Source: Sarocladium kiliense
Taxonomy: Eukaryota > Ascomycota > Sordariomycetes > Hypocreales > Sarocladiaceae
DNA length: 64,000 nucleotides
Assembly: GCA_030734395.1 (NCBI GenBank)
Contig: JAUZTG010000041.1
Coordinates: 372,001-436,000 of the forward strand
Direction: 5' to 3'
Positions 32,952 through 44,807 of the stretch are shown here, piece by piece. The notes under the pieces were generated by a model that ran no database searches, had not been told where the DNA came from, and worked only from the letters and a program-made list of their open reading frames with translations. The translations under genes were made by a program, and so were the position numbers. Each line of letters begins with the position of its first letter. Positions within the stretch are counted from its first letter, which is position 1.

Positions 32952-34462
32952 ATGTCCGCCACGAAATCTGGTATCAAGGTCATCATTGTCGGAGCCGGCT
33001 TTGGCGGCTTGACTGCTGCCATAGAATGCCATCGCCAGGGCCACGACGTTGAGATATACGAGTCTTTCCCCGAACTGAAGGTTCTCGGAGACATCATCTC
33101 ATTCGGCTCTAATGCAGGCAGAATCTTCCATCGCTGGGCAGACGGGGAGATCGTGTCGAGGCTCTTGCCACTCTGCATCGATATCCAGGACTATGGCTTT
33201 AGGATTCACAAGTACGACACTGGCGAGGTCGTCTATCACCAGAGGAGAAAACCACCGAGTCCCGATGCGCCTGTCTTGAATGGCCATCGGGGTGAGCTGC
33301 ATGAGGTCATTTTCAACTACGCCCGCGACGAGCTCAAGATCCCTATCCATCTAGGCCAGCGAGTCCACGAGTACTTCGAAACGGAGACGGGTGCTGGCAT
33401 TGTGCTCAACAGCGGCGAGAAGGCAAGGCTGACGATTCCCAATGTCGTGACTGCTGTTACTAACAGTCGGAGCTAGATTCTGGGGGACGTTGTAATTGGA
33501 GCAGACGGTGTACGATCCAAGGCGAGGGAGCTTGTCCTTGGCTACGTTGACAAGCCCAAGAGCAGCGGCTACGCTGTGTGGAGGGCATGGTACGTTGCGC
33601 CTCCGACTCAATACTGTGCAAAGGAAATGTGGAATACTGACAAATTGGCGGCATTTTAGGTTCTCTAACGAGGATATGATCGCAGATCCTAGAACGAAGG
33701 AGTTTTGCGAGAATGGCGACACCTTCAATGGTTGGATCGGCCCCGACGTCCATTTCCTCTTCTCGACACTCAAGGGCGGCAAAGACTGCTGCTGGGTGCT
33801 TACGCACAAGGATGAACACGATATCGACGAATCTTGGTCCTTTCCAGGAAAGATCGAGGAAGTGATGGAGGTTCTCAAGGACTGGGATCCGACCTGCCGC
33901 GCAATCGTCGAGAAGACCCCATCTGTTGTTGATTGGAAGCTTGTCTATCGCGACCCGTTGCCCACCTGGATCAGCAAGAAGGCTCGGATCGTGCTGCTCG
34001 GGGATGCAGCTCATCCTTTCCTCCCGACTAGTGCTCAGGGAGCCACACAGGCTATGGAAGATGGTGTTACCATCGCTGTATGCTTGAAGCGAGCAGGGAA
34101 AGAAAATATTCCCAATGCGTTGAAGGCACATCAATGTCTCCGGTAAGACGTTCAATAGTTTATGTCGTTTCGGTACAGGCAGTGGACTAACATCACTCTC
34201 TAGGTATGATCGGGTGAGAGCTGTCCAGAAAACAGGGGAATCTACGCGCGACCTGTGGCACAAGACAGATTGGGCGAAGGTCAAGGAAGACCCTGAGAGC
34301 ATTGGCTTCCCCAGAGAAGAGTGGATTCATCAATTCGACGCAGAGAAATATGCCGAGGAGACTTTCGACGAGGCTTTGAGCTCCGTCGTCCAACCAGTCG
34401 TTGAGAAGCCTGGACCAGTGTTGTTGGATACGCGAGTCACGCAGACTGCAGTTGTCTCCTAG
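32952..34462 (+). CDS. FAD-dependent monooxygenase, salicylate-hydroxylase-like
   Basis: Hydroxylates an aromatic ring using FAD and NAD(P)H. Exons 32952-33422, 33477-33589, 33660-34142 and 34204-34462 give 441 residues. The FAD-binding motifs are GAGFGGLTAA (GxGxxG) at the N-terminus, the DG motif in VIGADGVRSKAR, and the GD motif in VLLGDAAHPFLPTSAQGATQAMEDG. The first intron appears to use a GC donor (GAG AAG|GCAAGG), which keeps phase 0; the only GT alternative would leave a 33-bp intron. ATG 32952 is preferred. Its place between the SDR and the pathway regulator suggests it prepares the ring for the dioxygenase further right. Confidence 0.92.
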
Positions 34463-35108
34463 AGAACACTTCTGTCGCTACTCTGGCAATCAAGGCTTGG
34501 TAAGGGGCTGACGTTTTACAGTACGTTGAAGGGGATCATATACATACAGCACCCAGAAATTGGCTTTGATCCATTAAGACAAGCACAGTTAGATAAGAAG
34601 TCACCAATCATATTTTTCACAGATGGCACTATAAAGATATTATGGGTAGAATCTTCTGTCCATTTAAGTCACCGGTTTACAATAGTTATCGCTCGTATCT
34701 ACAGGATTAGTCCATTGAAGTGAGGTGTTGGGCTTCTGTCCTAATTCATTCTGACATTGTGAGCTAAGCTTGGATCGACAGACAGTCTACACGATGGAGA
34801 CTTAGGAGTAAATCCGCTATCGAATCCCGGTCGTAGCGACAGCGATCCGAGCAAGGGCGAATCAACATACGCATTTCGCAGGCTACAGGAAAAGTACCGC
34901 CACCGGATTACCAAGGGTACAACCTCAGGGATCAAGCTCAGCTCAGGCAGTAGTCGGTGCGCCACCCCCCGCAGCCCCGGTTGGCGGCTCTCCAGGACCC
35001 CCGCAAACTCCAGACGGGGGCGGAGAGATGGAGCCGATGGACGTTCGGCAATTAGAACCGGCGAAGCATGACGGAGAAGTAATCCCTTCTACTTCCCCCA
35101 TCGCTTGA
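34463..35108. other. Intergenic, no supported feature
   Basis: Contains the promoter of the regulator that follows; open frames on the minus strand lack similarity. Confidence 0.5.
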
Positions 35109-37529
35109 ATGAAGGCCGACGCGGCGCAGACGACCAGTCTGTATCCCGGAAACATCGCTATCATCATGCCATTACCCCGGGAGGATGGTGAGCGCCCTGC
35201 CAAGCGCCGGGCGACGATGAGCTGTGATAGGTGCAAGTCCCGGAAGACCAAGGTGAGCTTGCATGCCTTACCCTGTATGCATAGCGATCCTGTTCACTGA
35301 TGCACCGGGCTTCCAGTGTGTTGACCCAGGTAAAGAAAGATCACTGGCACATTGACAATAATTCAGCTGCTAACCCCTGTGGTTCCCAGTTCCTGGGCCG
35401 TGTCAGTATTGTGCCAGCATCAATGCCCCATGCCATCTGGACTCCTCACGGAGGAAGCAACGGCCATACTATCGTGTGTCCGAGGAAGAGTTCCGTTGCA
35501 TGACCCAGGTCCTGGAGCACTTCTTACCCAACACGGAGCTCAACCTGCAGAATCTAAGGGGATATCTGGATTCGCTGGACAGCATCCCTGTGCCAAATCC
35601 TCTGACGCCATCGGCGAGTGAGGCGACTTTCTCCAGCTATGCCTTGACGAATGCTCAGTCTGTGGTCGCAGACCAGGGCGATGACGATGTATCTATTACG
35701 GATGAGATATCTGAGTTGCATAGCGAGCTAGGGAAGATGCGACTCGATCCCAGAGGTGTTCCGAGTAAGTGATTGCCAATACGTCTAACTTGAGTATGGT
35801 ATTAACGTCTCAGGATATGTCGCTCCTGGCTCAGCATACCTCTTCCATTCGACGGTTCGATCTATGAAGGACCCTCGGCCATCCAGCAACGTCAAGAACG
35901 AGATTCTCGCTCCGCTAACAGCCGCACATGTCACAACGCCGCCCAGTGCAGGCTCACCACTGGCCTCAAAACGCGCACCATTCCAGGTCAATCTCCCCCG
36001 AAGAGAGCTCTGCAACCGATGCGTTGCTCGCTTTTTCAAGGACATCAACTCTGTGTATTGGCTCTTCTCTGCTGAGCAGCTTCATTCCATCTTGGATCGC
36101 CTGTATGGTGGGGATGCTACTTGTGCAGCCCCAGCGACTCTGTGCGCGTTGTATTCCATCTTAGCACTCACTTGCGAAAGTGAGATGCAGCAAGAGTGGC
36201 CCGAGTCCGCTGCAAGGCCCTCCGTGACGTATCTCAACCTGGCCAAGGCCCTTACTCCAGCATTATATGATGACGCAGACTCCGATAGCATACGAGCACT
36301 TTGTCTACTGGTAAGTGACACTTGGCCGCACCTGCAGAGGTTTTGTGGTTAACAGTAGCAGAGTTTGGCGCTCTCGGCTTCTATGTGCGTCAATATCGCG
36401 TACGTGTACATCGGTGCCGCTGTCAGAATGGCGTTCACACTGGGGTGGCACGTTCGAGAAGACATCACATCTCGCCATGATATGGGAGAGCAGGTTGACC
36501 TGAGACTGTTCTGCACCCTGTATACACTGGACGTGGATGTGTCACTCACATTTGGAAGCCCAACTGCGGTCAGCAGAGAAATGATGAATAACACACCGAA
36601 GGCTCCGTGTGAACAGGTACGCTCCGGCTTTCCGCCCCCATCATATCACCACAACTGACTTTTGCAGCTGCTGAGCCCAGGCTCACATATGCCCTTGGAA
36701 TACCTCGACACGTCCTGTGAACTAGCCCACCTCCGACGCACCCTTACGAGTCTGCTATACCAAAGACCTTCATCGAACTCGCCACAGATGTACGTCAGCG
36801 CTGTGTCTCAAGCCGTTTCCAGACTTGAGGAATGGTACGCCAACATGCCATCACATATCCGGGATCCTACCAAAGTAGCCAAGTTTCATGAACGTTCGGT
36901 CGGGATACTTCATCTGAGGTACTGGAACGCCGTGATCTACGCAACGCGACCGTTCCTTCTCTATAGCGCGTGGAAGCGTCATGGCTCAGCCCAGAACTCG
37001 AAGCAGAAGTGGTTCCGGGAATTCAGCGCCAAGTGCATCACTGCGGCCCAGAAATCCTTAGAGGTACTCGAGTTCATGAGAGCAAGAAATTTGTTGTCTA
37101 GCCTGGTTATCCTAGACTGTGGCTGTATCTTGGACAACATGCAGGTCTTCCTCCTTGCCCTTTTGTTCTCGGATCCTTTGCTACACAAGCAGAACCTGGT
37201 AGCATGCCTTCGGACTTTGCAGGCTATGGAGCCTGTCTTCTGGACTCGGAACGCGCTTGCAGAAGTTACTGCTCAGCTTCAGGAACGGGGCATCCTCAAC
37301 CAGGAGCAGGAGCTGGACCTTGGGAACGACCAGTGTCCTGGTCTTATCTTCTTAGAGTTTGCTCAGCAGGGCGAGAAGTAAGTCCTCCCGAGAATACATC
37401 TCGCCAAACATCACGCATACCCGATACTAACAACATGTTAGTACGTTTTACCCTGACTTTAGCATTCCCGATCTGCAGGCCATGTTGTCTAGGGCGGAAG
37501 AAGCCAGGAGTGTCACGTATGGGTTGTGA
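35109..37529 (+). CDS. Zn2Cys6 transcription factor with fungal_trans domain
   Basis: Seven exons (35109-35252, 35317-35329, 35390-35764, 35814-36310, 36362-36616, 36668-37377, 37442-37529) give 693 residues. The zinc cluster is CDRCKSRKTKC...C..C......C, completed only after splicing: CDRCKSRKTK in exon 1, CVDP in a 13-nt micro-exon, and PGPCQYCASINAPC in exon 3. The fungal-specific domain contains INSVYWLFSAEQLHSILDRLY, AYVYIGAAVRMAFTLGWH and LFCTLYTLDVDVSLTFGSP. Nuclear DNA-binding activator or repressor. Located among the aromatic-pathway genes and probably their local regulator (inference). The start could also be the next ATG at 35166. Confidence 0.93.
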
Positions 37530-37889
37530 GCTACTCTGACTGTAGAATATACGACTTTGTGTGTTGTGTTGGGGATGAAACTATGCTGTTCAATCTAGTG
37601 CCACATTGGTGAAGCACCCACACTAAGTAATTCTCTTACTCAAGCCGAAGTTTGCTGTCATAAATAGTGAACAAGCTGCTGCATGTGCTGCTTCGCCATC
37701 ATACCCTGTTGTGGAAGGTTGAGTTAAAGCTTGGCCATTTCACTTCTTCGGCTTAATTGTATAAAAAATCGAGTAAAGGGGTGGAATAATCCATTCTGAG
37801 ACTTTCGATTGATTGAGTGTCCTAGCCAATTACAGTGGTCAGTGTGCAGTGCAAGGTCATTTGACAATTGATCACGAAAGACGATAGTC
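37530..37889. other. Intergenic between convergent regulator and carboxylesterase
   Basis: Only 3' flanks; no feature. Confidence 0.5.
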
Positions 37890-39688
37890 TCAATTCAGCA
37901 AGCTTACTCGTCCTGCTGCCAACTTGCCACTGAGTTGGCGACATTTGTCACTTCCTAACAATCCCAAGTGCTCGAAGCAATGCACCCTGCGTCTGACCTT
38001 GTACTCATCCTCATCAACCTCACCGCATCGTCCAAGAGGACCAAAGCCCCAAATGCTAGAGCTCGCCCAGGGGCTTCCACCATGGATGAAGGTAATCCAC
38101 GACTCCCTCAACTTCGACCCAGTCTTTTCTGCGGCAGGGTTAAAACTGAGATCCACCCCTCCAAACAACAAAAGCAGGTCAACGGCATGGTGAGCTCTGC
38201 TTGACGCTTGCCACGGGTTGGCTTCATCGATAACACACTGGTAGACCTCACCGTGAGCGGCTTTGCGCCATCTCTCACTGATTGTATGTGCTGGAAAGGC
38301 GAATCTGGCATCGTTTATAAAATCCAAGGTGCCGTTATAACAAGAAACCAGGCGGTCGGGGTAGATGTGGTAAAGCTCTTTGAGCTTCGAAGAGCTGTCA
38401 TCGAGGATGCTGACAATCTCCTCCGGCTTCATGTTCTGGACTCCAGTTCTCCAAATGGCGGACTGATGCGACAGAACTGTTAGAAAAACATGTAGAGAAT
38501 TACTTCAGCGCTGACTGAGGTACTCACCTCATATTCCACATCCGAAACCAACAGCGAATCAGCCTGCTCCATCCTTCCCTCCCATCCTTCCAATTCGGGG
38601 TCTTGTTGAAGCCACATTGAAGTAATGCCGCAGTTTTCAAGAGCTTGAACCAGTGAAGCTGCAGAAGCCTCATCCAAGCTATCTTCCCTGGCGGCCAAGT
38701 CCTTTTTGATGCGTGCTAGCAAGCCAGCGCCGGCCTCCAAAGGCAATGGTGGTGAGAGGTGAAGCGAGCCGGACGCCAACGCAGCTCTGCGTATATGGCT
38801 CGTAGGGGGTTGAGATAGTAGATGAGCATGAACATAGACTGCTCCCGCACTCTCGCCTGCCAGTGTTATCTGTTCCTAAGATGCAAATGAGCAAGCTGAG
38901 GGGCGCCTCGCGAGAGATGAAGCACCTACCGGATCTCCGCCAAAGTCCTTGATATGCTTCGATACCCAGTCGATGGCAGCGCGTTGATCCTGAAGAGCCA
39001 GGTTCCGCTCGCCCGCTCCATTGCCAAAAGCGAATATGTTCAGACGGTAGTTGAACGTCACGACAATAGCTGGCTTACCGATCTTGGCAGACTCTGCCAC
39101 GAGTCGAGTAGGATCTGATGAGGAAGGCGTCAGGCCATCTTGTTAGCCCAGAGATGGAGGAGAGGCTCGGACTATAACTAACCGCCTATCGATGTTGCTG
39201 CTGATGGGAATGTCACGCATTGTGAACCTCCTGTGCTAGGTGTCAGTGCTTGTACGGGACTGTGGGCGACAGCAGGAGAAACAAAGCACCATGAATCCAT
39301 ACCAGGACAGGCAGTAAGGCCTCGCCAGGTACCATCTCTTTAGCTGGCCGTGAAACATTCAGGTTGAGGCATCTGAACTCGTCTTCCTCCGCACCCGCGA
39401 TCTCAATATGCGGCGGTACTCGAAGCAAATGGCCAACATCCACGTGAGGCTGGGGGCATTGTGGTCTAAGAATTACCGACACGACGTCAGCGCCATCAAT
39501 GGCGAATGGTGTAGGGGCTATCAATACCCGAAGTGTGTAGCATCTATGTCGCCCTTGAGCTCAACATACTCAGGTCTCTCGAACCGCTTGCGAATACAGC
39601 CATACTGAATGCCGCGATAATGCTCAACAGGTGACCCGAAGCGGTCATCCACGACACCCTGGATTGACCCCGTTGATGTCCTCAGCAT
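37890..39688 (-). CDS. Carboxylesterase type B
   Basis: Serine hydrolase that cleaves carboxylic esters. Multi-exon gene from ATG 39688 (MLRTSTGSIQGVVDDRFGSPVEHYRGIQYG) to the stop at 37890. The family's early RGIQYG block, VLVWIHGG with the oxyanion-hole glycines completed by splicing to GGSQCVTF, VTFNYRLNIFAFG, NLALQDQRAAIDWVSKHIKDFGGDP and the nucleophile elbow LAGESAGAVYVHAHL are all present in order. The C-terminal part includes FAFPAHTISERW and ANPWQASSRAHHAVDLLLLFG with the likely catalytic histidine. No signal peptide is visible, so it is probably intracellular. Releasing an aromatic acid from an ester would feed the monooxygenase and dioxygenase beside it (inference). Divergent from the HGO gene. 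Confidence 0.9.
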
Positions 39689-40156
39689 AATGGGCGAAAC
39701 AGCCGTGGCGCACGTGTGCAAAGGATGGTGGCAATGCTTCCTCAATCAACTGGTGAGTCGAGAACAGATAGCTCGTGGCGGGTGAGAACACTGCTCGGTA
39801 TCTACCGCCCGACAATGCACACAGTTTCGAGGTGTCTCAGCAACCGAGCAGGTTTGAACATGTACCGTAAATAACATGGGTTTGCGCCCTTTGTCCGGCC
39901 CATTGCATCACCCTTGGTCGGATGTTATCTGCCGATGCGAACCCACGGGCCTCCGCATCCCCCACATCGTCTGCTTAGATCATGCTGATGAGAGCTTCCT
40001 CCACTTGGAGATCCATGCGGGGTCAGTTTGTAAGGTATAAGGTAATAATATGTGGTCAAGGAGCAGGTAAGAGAGCTCTGCTGGCGAATCTTTTCTGAAC
40101 GAGACCATTGCATTTCCCTTTCCATCTTCAACACACGCGCGCGACCTGAACTCAAG
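39689..40156. promoter_or_regulatory. Divergent promoter of carboxylesterase and homogentisate dioxygenase
   Basis: About 470 bp between divergent starts, without coding content. A shared control region is likely; no motif assigned. Confidence 0.5.
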
Positions 40157-41757
40157 ATGTCGGAAACGCCTGATTACCAGAACATCTTTCACTGGGCCGA
40201 GACCCAGAAAGACGGCGCGGTTCCGTCCTTTGCCACGAGGAAGAATGACCCTTATGACTATCTCCCCGGATTTAACAACAGCTTTGAGTCCGAGGCAGTT
40301 CCCGGTACTATTCCGCAAGGCCAGAATAACCCTCGAAGTGTCAGGTTCGGGCTCTATGCCGAGCAAATGACTGCCTCGGCTTTCACTGCAACTCGACATG
40401 CCAACAAGAAGGCGTGGCTTTACCGAGCTCGTCCTGCGGTTGCACATCAGGGATTTGTATGCGCACTGTATCCTGGATTTGAAGCTTCGTGCATGCTAAC
40501 AAAATATAGACCGATCTGCCGACGGTAGAAGGCACGGAAAGTTGCTTCCTGCCATTAAACCCTCGTGTCAAGGTGTCGCCTACGCAACTCGCCTGGGTAT
40601 GTACCGATAGACTGATCTATGCTCACTGCCGTTGTCAGGGCTGACAATGTGGACCAAACAGCTTCCATTTGATGTCACCGAGGGTGCCGACTTCGTGTCT
40701 GGTCTGCGCACGATCGCTGGCTCCGGCGATCCTACCCTCAGAGAGGGCCTGGCGACCCACGTCTTCACTGCCACCAAGAGCATGGAGAATCGCGCCTTCG
40801 TGAACTCCGATGGTGACTATTTGATCGTTCCACAGCAGGGTTCGTTGGACATCCAGACCGAGTTTGGTCCCCTCTACGTCCAGCCGGGAGAGATCTGCGT
40901 GATCCAACGCGGACAGCGGTTCAAGGTCTCGGTCGAAGGTCCTACGCGAGGCTATATTCTGGAAATCTGGGGCTCGAACTTCGAGCTTCCAGAATTAGGA
41001 CCCCTTGGAGCCAATGGCCTGGCCAACGCTCGTGACTTCCTCCACCCCAAGGCCAAGTACACCATCACCAAGGACGACCCTTGGGAGATCGTCTACAAGA
41101 TGGGCGGCAAGTACTTCTCCAGCAAGCAGAACCACTGCCCTTTCGATGTCGTCGCATGGCACGGCAACTACGTGCCATACAAGTACGACCTCACCAAGTT
41201 CGTCAACGTCGGGTCCATCAGCGTGGACCACATCGACCCGTCAATCTTCTGCGTACTCACCGCCAAGTCCAGAGACCCAAACGCGCCTCTTGCAGATTTC
41301 CTCATCTTCTCGCCACGTTGGGATGTGGCTTCGCACACATACAGACCTCCTTATTATCACCGTAACGTCGCTTCAGAGCTGATGGGCCTCATCTATGGCG
41401 AGTATGGTGGCCGCTCTGATGAGTTCCAGCCTGGCGGAGTGTCCTTCGAATGTGGAATGGTACCGCACGGCGTTGCCTACCAGGTACGTGGGCGTCCGGC
41501 ATGGCGGACCACCAATACAATCGTTCTAACTTTGTGTACAGGAGTTCAAGGCGGCTTCGGCACAACCCCCGCCCGAAATGCGGATATCCAAAGGCGCTAT
41601 TGCCTTCATGTTCGAAAGCTGCCGGCAGTTCACCGTCACCGAGTGGGCTTGGGAGAGCAACAAGAAGCACGAACACGAGCCTAAGATGTGGGACGACTTG
41701 GTGGACAACTTCTCGAGCCACCTGGACGAAGTCACTCAGATTCTGGCCAAGAAGTAG
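40157..41757 (+). CDS. hmgA: Homogentisate 1,2-dioxygenase
   Basis: Fe(II) enzyme that opens the ring of homogentisate to maleylacetoacetate. Exons 40157-40456, 40510-40596, 40662-41483 and 41542-41757 give 474 residues. Family landmarks in order: YDYLPGFNNSFESEAVPGTIPQGQNNP, AWLYRARP, PTQLAW|LPFDV, GSGDPTLREGLATHVF, AFVNSDGDYLIVPQQGSLDIQTEFG, VWHGNY-like AWHGNYVPYKYDL, PPYYHRNVASELMGLIYGEY with metal-binding His and Glu, and MVPHGVAY with the last metal His. The second acceptor is 40661; the nearer AG at 40638 gives a stop. In tyrosine degradation this gene usually sits with fahA and maiA, which are absent here, so this may be a copy serving a dedicated aromatic pathway. Confidence 0.96.
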
Positions 41758-41987
41758 ACTTGGTTTGGGCATTAAGCATCGGAGTATATTACATGTGGAT
41801 GGTCTTGTCCTGTGTAATACCATCGTCCATCATACCGTTACGTAGGCAGCACTACTTGGTGAAGGCGAGCGTTCTTGCACTCGTTGAATTGAGCACTTTG
41901 GTGGAATGGCCATCGTTGCGCGTCCAAGCAGTCTCTGATGTATTAATTTGTTATATTGAAAGAATCACTTTCATCTGAGAAAAGCCA

Positions 41988-44000
41988 TCAAAAAGGGATG
42001 CCGCGGAAAAGATGCATTCTGTCCATCACCCTAGCCCTCTCCACGGGTGTCATCCTCTTGCCCAGGTTCCGGCTTGGTTCAGTTGCGGCCTTTGATACAT
42101 CGATAGGCAGCCCAGGAAGAGCACTAACCTCCGGTTGACACATAGTCCCATTGACCGGCATCAACCCTTCATTGAAGTACGACTGAAGAATGTTCTTCAA
42201 GCAGTCGCCAGCATAGGCTATCGCTATGTGACCAGCTGCTTCGTGTGCCACCACCGACGATCCTTCCAGCGAACTTGAGAGCCGATAAGCAGCGGAGAGC
42301 GGAGTAACCGGGTCAAAGCGATTATTGAGAAGCATAACAGGAGCAACTGTCGTCTTATTCGAAGACGTATCGGGAGCAGGCCCTCCAAAGGGACCTGGAA
42401 ATGTGTACTTTGGCTTGAATTCGTCAGACATCCCGTAGCACGCCAGTGACCATTCCGAAGCCATTGCCGCCATTCTGGGATGCCGACGAGCAAGTTCATC
42501 AACAACACCTTGTGCCCAGGAGCTGTTGCGCTCGCGGATGCCAACCAGGTTGTATCCGTCGGTGCAACGGATCATTGGAAAGGCGTCTAAGAATGAATAC
42601 GCAGGCTGAGGTGGCCATTCATCTTCATCGCTTGAGCCCTCGTCGTCGGAAATGTCATCTTCCCGCTCTCCATCCTCGTCCACGTCCCCATTTTCGTCGT
42701 CACGATACCACCAGGAGAGATAGTCTCCTCTCAAAACCCTCGCGAGCACCTCTAGGTACTCCTCCCGCAGGGAATCTGTCCCGGGCGAAAAGTATGCGAG
42801 GGGGAGAATAAGTGAACTTACATGCCTAAGCGCGAACAGATGAACTTCGCCGCGAGCTCCGATGACCACTGGCGAAGTCTGCAGGTCTGCCATCAAGCCA
42901 TCAACGCGAGCCTTGATGTCGAGTGCGGATGTATCGGTCTGCTGCCACAAGGGACATGCATTCTTGATGCTAAAGCAATACTCCCATATAACGTCAATAG
43001 CGTTGTCCAAGTCATCAAATCCGTCAATATGTTCCTGGGCAAAATATCAGGTACTGCCATTTGAAGCAAAAGATGAACTTGCGCCTTATACTTACACCTC
43101 TGTTCCAGCCATCGGCATCCACAACTGAATCAAGGACCATCAATCCAACCCGATCAGGAAACATGGACGCGAAGGTGGCCCCAAGATACGTGCCATATGA
43201 TTGCCCATAATACTGTAGTTTCGCCTCATGCTTACCACGGGAACCCGACGAATTGGAGCAATGGGGTTTAGAAGCTTCGACCTTGTCCACTATCTCCAAC
43301 ATGTCCCTTGCAACAGACGCCGTTGCCACATGCGGAAACACAGTATTGTTCAAAGAGGCTTCCTCACAAATGTCCCAGAAGGCTTTGAACGTTTGGAGAT
43401 GATACTGTAAGGTTACTGGTCCTGAACCGACCGGGGGCAAGCCCCCAAGGATGTCGACGGCAGTCCATCGTTTCGTTTCGTCCTGGTAGCAGCGGATTGG
43501 TGGTGTAGTTGCTCCCACACCGCGAGGGTCAAAACCGATGATGTCGAAATGTTTGTCCCCATCGAATAATGACTGTAGTGTTTTGCCCTCCTCACGAACC
43601 CGACTTGCGCCACTGACGGCCGGGCCGCCCGGATTATAGAGAATAGGGCCGCCAAACGAGGGGTCTGTTTCTGGTACAGAGGCTGGTATTTTGACAATGG
43701 CAATAGCAGCAGTCTCGTCCAGGTCGAGAGCCTCTGTTGAGTTGTGTTTGGACCAGTCCAGCGGCACCAGCAGACGCGCGCATCGAAGGTCGTCATAGCA
43801 GTCATGATACTCGATGTCGGCGGATGGCTCAATGGTGGACCGTCGAAAGGGTCTTCTGGCAAGAATTGCCGCTTATTGAGGACATCAGCCTTCCTAGTAC
43901 TCCCCAAACTAATCAGTCTGGCAAAGGTAAGACCACTGAAGAGGTTTGTGTGCCGCATGGTTCCAACTAATTGCGAGGAGGAGGTATTGAATCGCAATTC
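41988..44000 (-). pseudogene. TAP-like S33 hydrolase, probably frameshifted near its N-terminus
   Basis: Second alpha/beta hydrolase of the tripeptidyl-aminopeptidase type in the window. Complete landmarks are present: ILYNPGGPAVSGAS, GFDPRGVGATTP, nucleophile elbow YYGQSYGTYLGATFASMFPDRV, an intron between 43080 and 43020 joining to EHIDGFDDLDNAIDVIWEYC, the acid in LLNNRFDPVTPLSAAY, and the histidine in HEAAGHIAIAYAGDC. An unusual acidic insert (DENGDVDEDGEREDDISDDEGSSDEDE) lies in the lid region. Near 43841-43842 the frame carrying the N-terminal FLPEDPFD ends and the main frame with SADIEYHDCYDDL begins one base off; no intron fits. The true start is uncertain (the upstream frame has candidate ATGs near 43960). 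It may be a functional gene with an assembly error. Confidence 0.75.
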
Positions 44001-44807
44001 TCGATACAAGCTCCGAGCAAAATACAACACTCTTTATACGTTTGGCGTCCCCAGAGCATTCAGTGGGCACAGGTGCCAGAAGAGCGACCATTTTGCATAA
44101 TTAACGGAACAGCTATCCGTCTCGTGGCTTTACTTGGCCACTGTAGCCAAGGACGCTCAACGGCCTAGTCGGGCGAGCATGAGCGCTGAAGTGAAGCCAT
44201 TCGTTCGGCTGTACACACGGCAGGCTCGCTTTTATGCGGCGCGACTGTTGTTGGAGGTCGTGCTTTCACAGAGCGCCATGATTCATGCCAAAGGATCTTT
44301 CACCAGGTATTGCAGAAAGACATCTGCCCGATGGTCCGCGTACCCGTAGGTCAAGCGATCCTCCCACTTGGCAGCTGTGCCTCACGGCGACTTCACCCCA
44401 GATTCTCGGCGGACTTGAGTAAGGATGCTGTGCTCCGTTTTAACAAATGAACATAGTAATAGGGGACCGCATGATTGGGCTCGAATCAAAACCCTTTGCG
44501 CGCTGATCCGTATGCTTTTGGGCAGGCGTGTAAGACGAACCCGGTTGAATGTGTCTTGTAAGGAGCGTCCCATGATGTACACGTTGCTTACAACCGCCGC
44601 TCGGCCGCGGATACCGAGCCGTGCCTTGAAGCTCATATTTCTTCCAAGAAGCCTTGTGATAATACACACAAGTTTAAGTCTTTCGCTGGCGGAGACATAC
44701 TCATGAGTAACAATATGTACATTCGGCAGGATCCGAGCCTGGGGGTGATCAAGAGACTTTGCGAACCGCCGTAACATAATCCCCCGTCCATCACAGAGCC
44801 CACTACT
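44001..44807. other. Intergenic, no supported feature
   Basis: Short frames on both strands overlap without similarity. I see nothing here. Confidence 0.5.

Noticed and set aside
33460..34302. 280-codon open frame on the minus strand
   Set aside because: It lies entirely opposite the FAD monooxygenase exons, whose motifs are unambiguous; it is a shadow of codon bias.
40597..40638. Short second intron in the homogentisate dioxygenase gene
   Set aside because: Splicing at 40638 produces an immediate stop; acceptor 40661 restores the conserved PTQLAW-LPFDV junction.
44440..44480. TGGGCTCGAATC, resembling a tRNA T-arm
   Set aside because: No matching acceptor stem, D-arm or anticodon arm could be folded around it.
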